A stretch of DNA of 64,000 bases from Modestobacter sp. VKM Ac-2986. GTDB lineage: Bacteria > Actinomycetota > Actinomycetes > Mycobacteriales > Geodermatophilaceae. The position numbers and the translations under genes were made by a program. The stretch's first letter is position 1; every line of letters begins with the position of its first letter. The notes under the pieces were generated by a model. It was not told the origin of the DNA, did not search any database, and worked only from the letters and a program-made list of their open reading frames with translations. Below, piece by piece: positions 33,700-43,100 of the stretch. The DNA lies in the NCBI RefSeq assembly GCF_026967795.1, contig NZ_JAPVBH010000004.1, forward strand, positions 372,001 through 436,000, given 5' to 3'.

Positions 33700-34275
33700 T
33701 CAGAACCGCTCGGTGGGGTGCTGCGCGTCGGAGGGGTCGTACTGGTCGTACGGGCCGGCCGGGTGGCCGCCGCGGGCGGCACGCCGGTCGGCGTCCTCCT
33801 CGACCAGCTGGTTGAGCAGCTGCTGCACACCCTCGCTGTCGGGGATCGCGGAGAACACCGTGGGCCCGCCCTCCCCCGCGGTCTCGATCGAGACGGTGCC
33901 GGAGTCCACCACCCGGTCCCACAGGCTCTGCCGGAACGAGACGTCGGTGATCCGGGACAGCCCGATGTCCCGGCCGTGCCGGGCCAGCACCCCGGTGCGG
34001 AACAGCAGCCGGTGGGTGGTGAAGACGTAGTGCGTGGTCCGCCAGCGCAGCAGCGGGACGGCGACGAACACCAGGCCGAGGAGCAGCGCCGCGGCGACCA
34101 GGACCAGCCGCCAGGTCCCCTGGTCCGCCCCGGCGGGCACCAGCGCGGCGCCGAAGGACGTCGCCCCGACCAGCACGAGGAAGAGCACGACGGGCCGCAG
34201 GACGGTCAGCCAGTGCGGGTGCAGGTGGCGGACGACCTCTTCGTCCTCGCCGAGGACCTTGTCGGGATAGGGCAC
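33700..34275 (-). CDS. Bacterial PH-domain membrane protein (Rv3278c-like)
   Basis: 191 residues. A short cytoplasmic start with DEEVVRHLHPHWLTVLRP leads into two membrane helices (~27-48 and ~57-78). A bPH_2 domain follows (HYVFTTHRLLFRTGVLARHGRDI, then ISRIT-like SRITDVSFRQS and GTVSIETAG), and the tail is disordered. Function is unknown; the family sits beside birA throughout actinobacteria. GTG start, probably leaderless. Confidence 0.88.
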   Translation of the reverse strand: MPYPDKVLGEDEEVVRHLHPHWLTVLRPVVLFLVLVGATSFGAALVPAGADQGTWRLVLVAAALLLGLVFVAVPLLRWRTTHYVFTTHRLLFRTGVLARHGRDIGLSRITDVSFRQSLWDRVVDSGTVSIETAGEGGPTVFSAIPDSEGVQQLLNQLVEEDADRRAARGGHPAGPYDQYDPSDAQHPTERF

Positions 34276-34281
34276 CCGACG

Positions 34282-34287
34282 AGGATG
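34282..34287 (-). promoter_or_regulatory. Possible -10 (CATCCT) of the PH-domain gene
   Basis: Near-consensus hexamer on the minus strand, 6 nt before the GTG at 34275. Confidence 0.35.
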
Positions 34288-34306
34288 ACCGACCCGGCGG
34301 GCGGCG

Positions 34307-35146
34307 TCATCCCTCCCGGCGGACCGGCCGGACGTGTCGCACGTCGCCCGAGGCCAGCTCGATGGTGCCGCCCTCGGTGCGCACCACGAGCCGGCCGTCC
34401 CAGTCGACGGCCTCGGCGACGCCGTCGAGGGTCGAGCCGTCGGGCAGGGTCACGGTGACCGTGGTGCCCACGGTGGAGCACCAGGCGAGGTACTCCCGCG
34501 CCAGGCCCGAGCCCACCGGGTCGCCGAGTACCTCGACCCAGCGGGTGTAGCGGGTCTCGAAGGCCCGCAGCCAGGCCAGCAGCAGCGCGGCCCGGTCCAC
34601 CGGGGCACCGGCGGCCAGCTCCAGCGACGTGCCGGTGTCGGGCAGCTCGTCGGCGCGGGTGGAGACGTTGACCCCGGTGCCGATGACGACCGCCTGCCCC
34701 GAGCTCTCGGCCAGGATGCCGGCCAGCTTGGCTCCGTCGGCGGCGAGCAGGTCGTTGGGCCACTTCAGCGACGTGCGGACGGCGGTCACCTCGGCCACCG
34801 CCTCGGCCAGCGCGACCCCGGTGAGCAGCGACAGCCAGGCCCGCCGGGCCGCCGGGACGTCGGGGCGCACCAGCACCGAGACGGTGAGCCCGGCCCGGGG
34901 CGGGGAGGTCCAGGTGCGGTCGAGGCGGCCCCGGCCGGTGACCTGGTGCTCGGCGACCAGCACCAGCCCGCCCGGCTCACCGGAGGCGGCGCGGGCGACC
35001 AGCTCGGCGTTGGTGGAGCCGATCTCCTCGACGACCTCGACGGCCCGCCACAGGTCGCTGGACCCGGTGAGCGCAGCGGTCAGCGCGGCAGCGTCCAGGG
35101 GCGGGCGGGCGGGGGCGGGAGCAGCGGGGGGAGGGCCGTCGGACAC
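34307..35146 (-). CDS. birA: Biotin-protein ligase (biotin-[acetyl-CoA-carboxylase] ligase)
   Basis: 279 residues, catalytic and C-terminal SH3-like domains without the N-terminal DNA-binding domain (group I BirA). [26 protein letters not shown] (biotinyl-AMP loop GRGRxxR), [10 protein letters not shown] and GILAESSG are present. It biotinylates the carrier domain of AccA3 encoded 3 kb away. GTG 35146 was chosen over the frame opening at 35200 because TAGCGT lies 7 nt upstream. That -10 overlaps the one of divergent accD5. Confidence 0.94.
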   Translation of the reverse strand: MSDGPPPAAPAPARPPLDAAALTAALTGSSDLWRAVEVVEEIGSTNAELVARAASGEPGGLVLVAEHQVTGRGRLDRTWTSPPRAGLTVSVLVRPDVPAARRAWLSLLTGVALAEAVAEVTAVRTSLKWPNDLLAADGAKLAGILAESSGQAVVIGTGVNVSTRADELPDTGTSLELAAGAPVDRAALLLAWLRAFETRYTRWVEVLGDPVGSGLAREYLAWCSTVGTTVTVTLPDGSTLDGVAEAVDWDGRLVVRTEGGTIELASGDVRHVRPVRREG

Positions 35147-35152
35147 GTCACC

Positions 35153-35159
35153 TACGCTA
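35153..35159. promoter_or_regulatory. Symmetric bidirectional -10 shared by birA and accD5
   Basis: The 7-bp TACGCTA reads TACGCT on the plus strand (8 nt before the accD5 GTG at 35167) and TAGCGT on the minus strand (7 nt before the birA GTG at 35146). Both genes appear leaderless, so one open complex site would serve two divergent transcripts with start points about 20 bp apart. Confidence 0.6.
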
Positions 35160-35166
35160 CGGCGCT

Positions 35167-36786
35167 GTGAGTGCCGCCGAACCGGAGAACGCGGGAGCAC
35201 CCGGTCCCGACCCGCACACGACCGCCGGCAAGCTGGCCGAGCTGCAGCGGCGGGTGGAGGCGGCCACGCACGCCGGCTCCGAGCGCGCGGTGGCCAAGCA
35301 GCACGCCGCGGGGAAGATGACCGCGCGTGAGCGGATCGACGCCCTGCTGGACCCGGGCTCGTTCACCGAGCTCGACGAGTTCGCCCGGCACCGCTCCACC
35401 AACTTCGGCATGGATGAGCGCCGTCCGCACGGGGACGGCGTGGTCACCGGGTACGGCACGATCGACGGCCGCCAGGTGTGCGTGTTCTCCCAGGACGTCA
35501 CCGTCTTCGGCGGCAGCCTCGGCGAGGTCTACGGCGAGAAGATCGTCAAGGTGCTCGACCTCGCGGTGCGCACCGGCTGCCCGGTCATCGGCATCAACGA
35601 GGGCGGCGGCGCGCGCATCCAGGAGGGCGTGGTCTCCCTCGGCCTCTACGCGGAGATCTTCCGGCGCAACGTGCACGCCTCCGGCGTCGTCCCGCAGATC
35701 TCCCTGGTGCTGGGCGCGGCGGCCGGCGGGCACGTCTACTCCCCCGCGCTCACCGACTTCATCGTCATGGTCGACGGGACGAGCCAGATGTTCATCACCG
35801 GCCCGGACGTGGTGAAGACGGTGACCGGTGAGGACGTGACGCTGGAGGAGCTGGGCGGGGCGCGCACGCACAACACCCGCTCCGGGGTCGCCCACCACCT
35901 GGCCACCGACGAGGCCGACGCGCTGGACTACGTCAAGGCGCTGCTGTCCCACCTGCCCAGCAACAACCTCGACCCGCTGCCGGTGGTGGAGGTCGCCCCG
36001 GTCGACGTGGCCCTGCCCGAGGGGCTCACCGAGGCCGACCTGGAGCTGGACACGTTCGTCCCGGACTCCGCCAACACCCCCTACGACATGCACACGGTGC
36101 TCACCCACGTGCTCGACGACGAGGACTTCCTCGAGGTCCAGCCGCTGTTCGCGCCGAACATCATCGTCGGGTTCGGCCGGGTCGAGGGCCGCCCGGTGGG
36201 CGTCGTGGCCAACCAGCCGACCCAGCTGGCCGGCACGCTGGACATCGACGCCAGCGAGAAGGCCGCCCGCTTCGTGCGCACCTGCGACGCCTTCAACATC
36301 CCGGTGCTCACCTTCGTCGACGTCCCCGGCTTCCTGCCCGGGACGTCGCAGGAGTGGAACGGGATCATCCGGCGCGGGGCCAAGCTGCTCTACGCCTACG
36401 CCGAGGCGACCGTCCCGCTGATCACCGTCATCACCCGCAAGGCCTACGGCGGCGCCTACGACGTGATGGGCTCCAAGCACCTGGGCGCCGACGTGAACCT
36501 GGCCTGGCCGACGGCGCAGATCGCGGTCATGGGCGCCCAGGGCGCGGTCGGGCTGCTGCACCGCCGCACGCTGGCCGCCGCCGACGACCCCGAGGCGCTG
36601 CGCGCCGAGCTGGTCACCGAGTACGAGGACACGCTGGCCAACCCCTGGATCGCCGCCGACCGCGGGTACGTCGACGCGGTGATCCCGCCCTCGCACACCC
36701 GCATCCACGTCGTCCGGGCGCTGCGGCTGCTGGCCAACAAGCGCCAGACGCTGCCGCCCAAGAAGCACGGGAACATCCCGCTGTGA
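35167..36786 (+). CDS. accD5: Acyl-CoA (propionyl-CoA) carboxylase carboxyltransferase beta subunit
   Basis: 539 residues, two crotonase-fold halves. The N-half has [19 protein letters not shown] and [14 protein letters not shown] (oxyanion Gly-Gly). The C-half has [32 protein letters not shown] and [10 protein letters not shown]. It transfers carboxyl from carboxybiotin to propionyl- or acetyl-CoA. The next gene is the epsilon subunit in a GTGA overlap, as for mycobacterial accD5-accE5, so propionyl-CoA is the likely main substrate. Methylmalonyl-CoA made here could feed fatty acid synthesis or MutAB. Confidence 0.94.
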   Translation: MSAAEPENAGAPGPDPHTTAGKLAELQRRVEAATHAGSERAVAKQHAAGKMTARERIDALLDPGSFTELDEFARHRSTNFGMDERRPHGDGVVTGYGTIDGRQVCVFSQDVTVFGGSLGEVYGEKIVKVLDLAVRTGCPVIGINEGGGARIQEGVVSLGLYAEIFRRNVHASGVVPQISLVLGAAAGGHVYSPALTDFIVMVDGTSQMFITGPDVVKTVTGEDVTLEELGGARTHNTRSGVAHHLATDEADALDYVKALLSHLPSNNLDPLPVVEVAPVDVALPEGLTEADLELDTFVPDSANTPYDMHTVLTHVLDDEDFLEVQPLFAPNIIVGFGRVEGRPVGVVANQPTQLAGTLDIDASEKAARFVRTCDAFNIPVLTFVDVPGFLPGTSQEWNGIIRRGAKLLYAYAEATVPLITVITRKAYGGAYDVMGSKHLGADVNLAWPTAQIAVMGAQGAVGLLHRRTLAAADDPEALRAELVTEYEDTLANPWIAADRGYVDAVIPPSHTRIHVVRALRLLANKRQTLPPKKHGNIPL

Positions 36787-36995
36787 GCGAGGCCCCGGTG
36801 CTCAGCGTCCTCAAGGGCGCCCCCTCGGCCGAGGAGCTGGCCGCGCTCACCGTCGTCGTGGCCGCGCTGTCCCAGCGCCGTCCCGCGCGCCACCGTCCGC
36901 TGCCGGTCGGGGGCTGGTCGGCGCGCGCCGGCCTGCTGCGCCGCCCGCTGCAGGCCGGTCCCGGTGGCTGGCGCGCGGCCGGGGGCCCGGCATGA
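36783..36995 (+). CDS. accE5: Acyl-CoA carboxylase epsilon subunit
   Basis: 70 residues. It begins [24 protein letters not shown], the conserved AccE helix start (LKG-x-P-x-xEELAAL), followed by an Arg-rich, Trp-containing tail. AccE stabilises or stimulates the AccA3-AccD5 complex. GTG 36783 overlaps the accD5 stop (GTGA) and the end overlaps maf (ATGA), so the three genes are coupled. A longer frame from 36354 lies inside accD5 and was rejected. Confidence 0.88.
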   Translation: MSEAPVLSVLKGAPSAEELAALTVVVAALSQRRPARHRPLPVGGWSARAGLLRRPLQAGPGGWRAAGGPA

Positions 36996-37594
36996 GCCGG
37001 CGCCTGGTGCTGGCCTCCCAGTCCCCGGCCCGGCTGGCCCTGCTGCGCCAGGCCGGGCTCGCGCCCGAGGTCGTCGTCAGCGGCGTGGACGAGTCGGCGG
37101 TCACCGCGCCGCGGGTGCCCGAGCTGGTGGCGCTGCTGGCCACCGCCAAGGCCCGCACCGTCGCCGAGCAGACCGACGACGCACTGGTCATCGGGGCGGA
37201 CTCGCTGCTGGAGTTCCGCGGCGAGCCGCTGGGCAAGCCGGCCGACGCTGCCGAGGCGCGGCTGCGCTGGCTGCGGATGGGCGGCCGCTCCGGCACGCTG
37301 CACACCGGCCAGGCGGTGCTGGACGTCCGCGACGGGGTCATCGCCGCCCGCGACGTCGCGGTCTCCTCCACCGTCGTGCACTTCGCCACCCCCACGCCCG
37401 AGGAGCTGGAGGCCTACCTGGGCTCCGGGGAGCCGCTGCACGTCGCCGGGGCCTTCACCCTCGACGGGCTTGGCGCGCCGTTCGTCCGCCGGGTCGAGGG
37501 CGACCCGTCCGGGGTCGTCGGCCTGTCCCTGCCGCTGCTGCGCACCCAGCTGGGCCGTCTCGGCGTGCCGATCACCGACCTCTGGCAGCGCTGA
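36992..37594 (+). CDS. maf: Maf-like nucleotide pyrophosphatase
   Basis: 200 residues. It has the Maf start RLVLASQSPARLALLRQAG, the catalytic-region VIGADSLLEFRGEPLGKP and the ending AFTLDGLGAPFVRRVEGDPS. Maf proteins hydrolyse non-canonical nucleoside triphosphates (dTTP/UTP or modified forms). The order accD5-accE5-maf matches Rv3280-Rv3282. It ends 9 bp from the convergent methyltransferase gene. Confidence 0.93.
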   Translation: MSRRLVLASQSPARLALLRQAGLAPEVVVSGVDESAVTAPRVPELVALLATAKARTVAEQTDDALVIGADSLLEFRGEPLGKPADAAEARLRWLRMGGRSGTLHTGQAVLDVRDGVIAARDVAVSSTVVHFATPTPEELEAYLGSGEPLHVAGAFTLDGLGAPFVRRVEGDPSGVVGLSLPLLRTQLGRLGVPITDLWQR

Positions 37595-37603
37595 GCCGAC
37601 AGC

Positions 37604-38335
37604 TCAGGGGCGCACGAGGTCGTGCACGATCGCCCCGGCGAGGAACGGACGGTGCTCCCAGCGCCGCTCCAGGCGCGCGGCCCAGCCGGGGACCCGGGCC
37701 ACGCCGCTGGGGTAGGTGAACAGCCGCCGCCGGCGGACGAGCTCCCAGCCCCGGGAGCGGGCGCGCCGCAGGAAGTCGCGGGCCGGGAAGGTGCGCTCCC
37801 CCTCGGTCAGCACGTGGTAGGCCAGCACGTAGGGGTGCAGCCGGTCGGGCTCCATGGCCACCCAGCGGCCGCAGCGCCGGGTGGCGGTGAAGACCTCGTC
37901 GACGACCCGGTCGAGGTCCTGGACGTGGTGCAGCGCGTCGACGCTGATGACCAGCCCGGCCGAGCCCGGCGGGACGACCGTGCCCAGCACCTCCCCCGTC
38001 GCCGCCTCGAACCGGACGTTGGACAGCCCCAGGGCCGCCGCCTCCCGCCGGGCGAACTCGACGTAGTTGGCCAGCGGCTCGACGCCGAGGAAGTCCCGGT
38101 CGGGATGGGCGGCCGCCAGCTGGCGCAGCAGCGTGCCGGTGCCACAGCCCAGCTCGACCACCGGTCCGGGCGTGCGGTGGACCGCCGTGCTGAAGAAGGC
38201 CACCCGCCGCCGCGCCATGTGCCCGGCCGCCCGCAGGTCGTCGTAGGACTCGGGGTCGTCGTCGAAGCTGCCGTTCAGGGCACGCCCCTGCCCCTGGGCC
38301 ACCTGCGCCGCCACCTGGTCCCCGTCGACGGCCAT
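37604..38335 (-). CDS. SAM-dependent methyltransferase (class I)
   Basis: 243 residues. The SAM-binding motif I is VVELGCGTGTLLRQLA, followed by FLGVEPLANYVEFA (acidic ribose-binding end), then GSAGLVISVDALHHVQD for motif IV. The Arg-rich C-terminus has no membrane segment. The substrate is unknown. In mycobacteria this place holds a rhodanese (sseA), so the gene is a local difference. ATG with TAGGTT 6 nt upstream, leaderless. Confidence 0.85.
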   Translation of the reverse strand: MAVDGDQVAAQVAQGQGRALNGSFDDDPESYDDLRAAGHMARRRVAFFSTAVHRTPGPVVELGCGTGTLLRQLAAAHPDRDFLGVEPLANYVEFARREAAALGLSNVRFEAATGEVLGTVVPPGSAGLVISVDALHHVQDLDRVVDEVFTATRRCGRWVAMEPDRLHPYVLAYHVLTEGERTFPARDFLRRARSRGWELVRRRRLFTYPSGVARVPGWAARLERRWEHRPFLAGAIVHDLVRP

Positions 38336-38341
38336 GGGCAG

Positions 38342-38347
38342 AACCTA
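38342..38347 (-). promoter_or_regulatory. -10 element (TAGGTT) of the methyltransferase gene
   Basis: Minus-strand TANNNT hexamer 6 nt before the ATG at 38335. Confidence 0.5.
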
Positions 38348-38457
38348 GGCCAGATCCGGCCGATCGACCGACTGGCGGCGCGCGGCACCCCGACCGGCGT
38401 GGCGCTGCCGGGCCAGGACGCTGCCGCCCACCACGTCGACCCACCGCCCCCGCTGAC

Positions 38458-38463
38458 TACAGT
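38458..38463 (+). promoter_or_regulatory. -10 element (TACAGT) of accA3
   Basis: TANNNT hexamer that would give a leader of about 24 nt containing the GAGGGAGAG ribosome site of accA3; an ordinary leadered promoter, unlike its neighbours. Confidence 0.5.
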
Positions 38464-38492
38464 CCGAGCGTCGTCGTCGAGGGAGAGCAGAC

Positions 38493-40247
38493 GTGCAGAA
38501 GGTCCTGATCGCCAACCGCGGCGAGATCGCGGTGCGGGTGGCACGTGCGTGCCGGGACGCCGGGCTGACCAGCGTCGCGGTGTACGCCGAGCCCGACCGC
38601 GACGCCCTGCACGTGCGCACCGCCGATGAGGCCTTCGCCCTCGGCGGCACCACGCCGGGCGACTCCTACCTGGTCATCGACAAGGTCATCGACGCCGCCC
38701 GGCGGTCCGGCGCCGACGCCGTGCACCCCGGGTACGGGTTCCTGTCCGAGAACGCGGACTTCGCCCAGGCCGTGCTGGACGCCGGGCTGACCTGGATCGG
38801 GCCGTCCCCGCAGGCGATCATCGACCTCGGCGACAAGGTCGCCGCGCGGCACATCGCCATGCGCGCCGGTGCCCCGCTGGTGCCCGGCACCAAGGACCCG
38901 GTGGCGGACGCCGACGAGGTCGTCGCCTTCGCCCGGGAGCACGGTCTGCCGGTGGCGATCAAGGCCGCGTTCGGCGGCGGTGGTCGCGGGCTCAAGGTCG
39001 CCCGCACGATCGAGGAGATCCCCGAGCTGTTCGACTCCGCCGTGCGCGAGGCCGTGTCGGCGTTCGGTCGCGGCGAGTGCTTCGTGGAGCGGTTCCTGGA
39101 CAAGCCGCGCCACGTCGAGGCCCAGGTGCTCGCCGACACCCACGGCACCGTGATCGTGGTGGGCACCCGCGACTGCTCGCTGCAGCGCCGCAACCAGAAG
39201 CTGGTCGAGGAGGCCCCCGCGCCGTTCCTCACCGACGAGCAGCGCGAGCGCATCCACTCCTCGGCCAAGGCGATCTGCCTGGCCGCGGGCTACGTGGGCG
39301 CGGGCACCGTCGAGTACCTGGTGGGCACCGACGGGTCGATCTCCTTCCTGGAGGTCAACACCCGGCTGCAGGTCGAGCACCCGGTCAGCGAGGAGACCGC
39401 CGGCATCGACCTGGTGCGCCAGCAGTTCCGGATCGCCGAGGGCCTGCCGCTGGAGCTCACCGAGGACCCGACGCCGCGCGGGCACAGCATCGAGTTCCGG
39501 ATCAACGCCGAGGACGCCGGCCGCAACTTCATGCCCGCCCCCGGCCCGGTCACCCGGCTCGTCGTCCCGCAGGGCCCCGGCGTGCGCTGGGACTCCGGCG
39601 TGGAGGCAGGCGGCGAGGTGGCCGGCGCGTTCGACTCGATGCTGGCCAAGCTGATCGTCACCGGCGCCACCCGAGCCGAGGCCCTGCAGCGGGCGGCCCG
39701 CGCCCTGGACGAGCTGGTCGTGGAGGGCATGCCGACCGTCGTCCCGTTCCACCGGGCGGTGGTGCGCGACGCCGCCTTCACCAGCGAGCCGTTCAGCGTG
39801 CACACCCGCTGGATCGAGACCGAGTGGGACAACCAGGTGCCGCCGTACGCCGCGGCGCCCGTCGCCACCGACGAGGCCGAGGCCCGGCAGACCGTCGTGG
39901 TCGAGGTCGGTGGCCGCCGGCTGGAGGTGTCGCTGCCGGCCGGGCTGGCCGCCGGCGCCCCCGCTGCCGCCGCCGGGCCCAAGCCGCGCCGGCGCTCCGG
40001 CGGCTCGGGGGGCGCGGCCGCGTCGGGGGACTCCCTGACCGCGCCGATGCAGGGCACGATCGTGAAGGTGGCGGTGGCCGATGGTGCGACCGTGGCCGCC
40101 GGTGACCTGGTCGTGGTGCTCGAGGCGATGAAGATGGAGCAGCCCATCACCGCGCACAAGGCCGGTGTCGTCTCCGGCCTGTCCGCCGAGGTCGGTGCCG
40201 CCGTCACCAGCGGCGCCGTCCTCTGCAGCATCACCGACGCCGGCTGA
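38493..40247 (+). CDS. accA3: Acyl-CoA carboxylase alpha subunit (biotin carboxylase + biotin carrier)
   Basis: 584 residues. Biotin carboxylase domains (1-450): [35 protein letters not shown]-grasp [14 protein letters not shown], and [17 protein letters not shown] linker rich in Ala/Pro/Arg precedes the biotinyl domain with the EAMKM lysine (about residue 548). It makes carboxybiotin for AccD5. GTG 38493 has GAGGGAGAG upstream. The gene ends in a strong terminator. BirA for its modification is encoded nearby. Confidence 0.95.
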   Translation: MQKVLIANRGEIAVRVARACRDAGLTSVAVYAEPDRDALHVRTADEAFALGGTTPGDSYLVIDKVIDAARRSGADAVHPGYGFLSENADFAQAVLDAGLTWIGPSPQAIIDLGDKVAARHIAMRAGAPLVPGTKDPVADADEVVAFAREHGLPVAIKAAFGGGGRGLKVARTIEEIPELFDSAVREAVSAFGRGECFVERFLDKPRHVEAQVLADTHGTVIVVGTRDCSLQRRNQKLVEEAPAPFLTDEQRERIHSSAKAICLAAGYVGAGTVEYLVGTDGSISFLEVNTRLQVEHPVSEETAGIDLVRQQFRIAEGLPLELTEDPTPRGHSIEFRINAEDAGRNFMPAPGPVTRLVVPQGPGVRWDSGVEAGGEVAGAFDSMLAKLIVTGATRAEALQRAARALDELVVEGMPTVVPFHRAVVRDAAFTSEPFSVHTRWIETEWDNQVPPYAAAPVATDEAEARQTVVVEVGGRRLEVSLPAGLAAGAPAAAAGPKPRRRSGGSGGAAASGDSLTAPMQGTIVKVAVADGATVAAGDLVVVLEAMKMEQPITAHKAGVVSGLSAEVGAAVTSGAVLCSITDAG

Positions 40248-40249
40248 CC

Positions 40250-40282
40250 CCCGGGCGGGACGACGTCGTCGTCCCGCCCGGG
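40250..40282. terminator. Bidirectional terminator between accA3 and the metalloprotease gene
   Basis: A perfect 15-bp stem (CCCGGGCGGGACGAC and complement) with a 3-nt loop lies just after the accA3 stop and ends before the convergent gene's stop. Confidence 0.85.
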
Positions 40283-40287
40283 TCGGC

Positions 40288-42984
40288 TCAGAGGACGCGG
40301 ACGACCCGGGTGCTCGCCGAGCGGTGCAGCGTGCCGCCCTGGAAGCGCTGCGTGGTGTCGCCGTTGGACGCCGCCACCACCCCGGCCGACGGGTAGCCGA
40401 GCTGGCCGTTCTCCCAGCCCAGCTGACCCCACCTGGTGCGGATGTCGCCCTCCACGGGGTGCGCCCCGGTGGCCGGTGACCAGTAGACCGACCCGCCCTG
40501 GAACTGCTGGAAGCAGCCGCCGTCGCGCAGCCCGCACACCTGGTCGGCGGTCGGGTAGCCCAGCGAGCCGTTCTCCCAGCCCGAGGCGACCCACCGGTCG
40601 CGCAGCACGCCGGTGACCACGGTCGCCGGGGTCGCGGCGCTGACGTAGACCGAGCCGCCCTGGAAGTGCTGGAAGCACCCGCCGTCGCGCAGCCCGCAGG
40701 TGGCGTCGGCCGTCGGGTAGCCCAGGGCGCCGTTCTCCCAGCCGGCCCGGGCCCACCGGTCCGCGACCGGCCCGGCCAGCACGAGGCGGGCACCGGTGGC
40801 GGTGGACCGGTAGACCGCGCCCTTCTGGAACTGCTGGAAGCAGCCGCCGTCCCGCAGGCCGCACACCTGGTCGGCCGTCGGGTAGCCCAGCGGCCCGCGC
40901 TCCCAGCCCGAGACGCCCCAGCGGTCGCGCAGCGCACCGGTGACCACCGTGGCCGGGGACCCCGAGCTCACGTACACCGAGCCGCCCTGGAAGTGCTGGA
41001 AGCAACCGCTCGCCGGCAGCCCGCAGGTCGTGTCCGACACCGGCCAGCCCAGGACACCGTTCTCCCAGCCCGCCCGGGCCCACCGGTCGGCCACGGCCCC
41101 GGCGAGCACCACCCGGGCACCCGTGGCCGGCGAGGAGTACAGCGCACCCTGTTGGAAACGCTGGAGGCAGCCGTTGTCGCGCAGCCCGCACACCTGGTCG
41201 GCCGTGGGGTAGCCCAGCGGGCCGTTCTCCCAGCCCGACGCGGCCCACCGGTCGCGCAGCGCGCCGGTGACCACCGTGGCCGGGGTCCCGGCGCTGACGT
41301 AGACCGAGCCGCCCTGGAAGTGCTGGAAGCACCCGCCGTCGCGCAGCCCGCAGGTGGCGTCGGCCACCGGCCAGCCCAGCGCGCCGTTCTCCCAACCGGC
41401 CCGGGCCCACCGGTCCGCGACCGGCCCGGCCAGCACCACCCGGGCGCCCGTGGCCGGCGACCAGTAGATGCTGCCGCGCTCGTACGTCCGGAGGCAGCCG
41501 CCGTCGCGCAGACCGCACCGCTCGACCGCGGTCGCTGCGCCCAGCGGCCCCGCTGCCCCACCGCTGGCCCGGTGCACCTGCTCGATCGGCGACACCTCGG
41601 CGGCCACCCGGACGACGGCGGCCGTCGCGGTCTGCCGCAGGACGGTCACCCGCAGTCCCTCCCCGCCCACCGGCACGGACACGCCGACGGGGAGGACCGT
41701 GGTGCGGTCCTCAGTCCAGCCCGACCGGGGCGAGGGGGTGGCGTCCAGCAGCAGCGACGTGTCGTCCCCGCTGTTCTCGACCCGGGCGGTCACCCCGGCC
41801 TGCAGCCGCAGCCAGTTCGCGGTGGCGTCGTCGAGCCAGGCGTCCTGGCCGCTCGCTGCCCGGTACTCCAGCCAGTAGACCTCCCCGCTCACCGGGTCGG
41901 CGTAGCGGGCCGCGCGGACACCCGAGCCCGCCGAGACGGGGGTCAGGGTCACCTCCGTGGGCGCGCTCACCTCGGCGACGCCGGCGCCGTCCAGCAGGCC
42001 CAGCAGCGCCGCCTGGACCCGGTTCAGGCTGCCGACCGGGCCCCAGGAGACGCCCATGACGTCGTAGTGGTCACCGTAGGCGGCGACCAGGCACTCACCG
42101 GACTCGACGGCGCCGTCGCACTGGACCGCCGAGGAGTGCCCCAGCCCCAGGTTGTGGCCGAACTCGTGGGCGATCACCGAGGTGGCGGTCGACCGCACGT
42201 AGGCCAGTCCGCCGTCGTCCAGCGAGATGCCCACGGTGCCCATGCCGTAGGCGCAGCCCGGCGCGCCGGCCGGGACGTACACCAGCAGGTGCCGGCCGGG
42301 CCCGGGGGTCCACCCGGACACCTGGGCGGCTGCGTCCCACAGCGCGAAGGGCGCGCTGCAGGTGGCGTCGGTCGTCGTCCAGTCGTGGGCGGCGGTGACG
42401 GCGAACCGCACCGCGCCACCGCTCTGCCGGGCCCAGAAGTCGCCGACCGGGCCGTTCACCGCAGCCACCACGTCGGCGAGCGTGGTGGGGTCCGCGGCCC
42501 GCTGGCTGCTGCTCCCGGCGGGCTGCAGCATCACCACCGTCACCTGCTGGCCGACCGCGGACGCCGTCACGCCGGGCTCCGCCGGGGCGACCACGGCGGC
42601 GGACAGCACGTCCCGCGCCGGTGCGAGACCGGCCTCGGTGACGCCCTCGTCGCGCACCTGCCCGCCCAGGGTGACCCGCACGGTGTCGCCGGCATCGAGC
42701 GCGGCCACGTCGTCGGTGGGCACCCGCACGGCTGCGGTGGCACCGGTCTGCACCCAGCTCAGCAGCCCGCCGTGCGCGTCGTCCCCGCCCGCCTCGTGGT
42801 GCTCCTCCGGACCGGGGTCGGCGTAGCCCTGCACCAGCTCCCCCACGACGGTGCTGCCTGCCGCGACCGGGCCGTCCACTGCCGACGCCGGTGGTGCGAC
42901 GGCGAGCGGCAGGGCTGCGGCGAGCAGGACGGCGGCACCGGTGAGGGTGCCCCGTCGGGACCACGGACGGTGAAGGACGCGCAC
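40288..42984 (-). CDS. Secreted metzincin-type metalloprotease with eight LGFP repeats
   Basis: 898 residues. A signal peptide ends near APPASA (residue 35). The protease region (~140-300) has VIAHEFGHNLGLGHSS, a HExxHxxGxxH zinc site (His273, His277, His283; Glu274). A Met-turn candidate DVMGVSWGP follows, as in M11/metzincin enzymes. Residues 465-898 are eight LGFP units of 52-56 residues, most with a Cys pair ([10 protein letters not shown]). LGFP repeats are thought to hold proteins to the cell wall. GTG 42984 has AGGAG 6 nt upstream. It lies downstream of a subtilisin gene with the same repeat array. Confidence 0.9.
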   Translation of the reverse strand: MRVLHRPWSRRGTLTGAAVLLAAALPLAVAPPASAVDGPVAAGSTVVGELVQGYADPGPEEHHEAGGDDAHGGLLSWVQTGATAAVRVPTDDVAALDAGDTVRVTLGGQVRDEGVTEAGLAPARDVLSAAVVAPAEPGVTASAVGQQVTVVMLQPAGSSSQRAADPTTLADVVAAVNGPVGDFWARQSGGAVRFAVTAAHDWTTTDATCSAPFALWDAAAQVSGWTPGPGRHLLVYVPAGAPGCAYGMGTVGISLDDGGLAYVRSTATSVIAHEFGHNLGLGHSSAVQCDGAVESGECLVAAYGDHYDVMGVSWGPVGSLNRVQAALLGLLDGAGVAEVSAPTEVTLTPVSAGSGVRAARYADPVSGEVYWLEYRAASGQDAWLDDATANWLRLQAGVTARVENSGDDTSLLLDATPSPRSGWTEDRTTVLPVGVSVPVGGEGLRVTVLRQTATAAVVRVAAEVSPIEQVHRASGGAAGPLGAATAVERCGLRDGGCLRTYERGSIYWSPATGARVVLAGPVADRWARAGWENGALGWPVADATCGLRDGGCFQHFQGGSVYVSAGTPATVVTGALRDRWAASGWENGPLGYPTADQVCGLRDNGCLQRFQQGALYSSPATGARVVLAGAVADRWARAGWENGVLGWPVSDTTCGLPASGCFQHFQGGSVYVSSGSPATVVTGALRDRWGVSGWERGPLGYPTADQVCGLRDGGCFQQFQKGAVYRSTATGARLVLAGPVADRWARAGWENGALGYPTADATCGLRDGGCFQHFQGGSVYVSAATPATVVTGVLRDRWVASGWENGSLGYPTADQVCGLRDGGCFQQFQGGSVYWSPATGAHPVEGDIRTRWGQLGWENGQLGYPSAGVVAASNGDTTQRFQGGTLHRSASTRVVRVL
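40291..41592 (-). repeat. LGFP repeat array of the metalloprotease gene
   Basis: Eight tandem units of about 160 bp (434 codons in all) alternate between two types, one with [13 protein letters not shown]-like ends and one with LRDRW-SGWENG-like ends, so the higher-order period is about 325 bp. DNA identity with the array at 43104-44405 is high over long runs. Confidence 0.9.
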
Positions 42985-43059
42985 GACGACTCCTGGGGGA
43001 AGGGGACCGTGTCCTGCATCGGCACCACGACCCCGGAGTCGGACGTGGCGGCCCTCACC

Positions 43060-43088
43060 GGTCCCGGGGCACCCCTGCCCCCGGGACC
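43060..43088 (-). terminator. Terminator hairpin after the subtilisin gene
   Basis: A 10-bp perfect stem (GGTCCCGGGG and complement) with a 9-nt loop lies 13 bp past the stop of the subtilisin gene, between it and the downstream metalloprotease gene. Confidence 0.6.
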
Positions 43089-43100
43089 CGCGTCCGGGTC

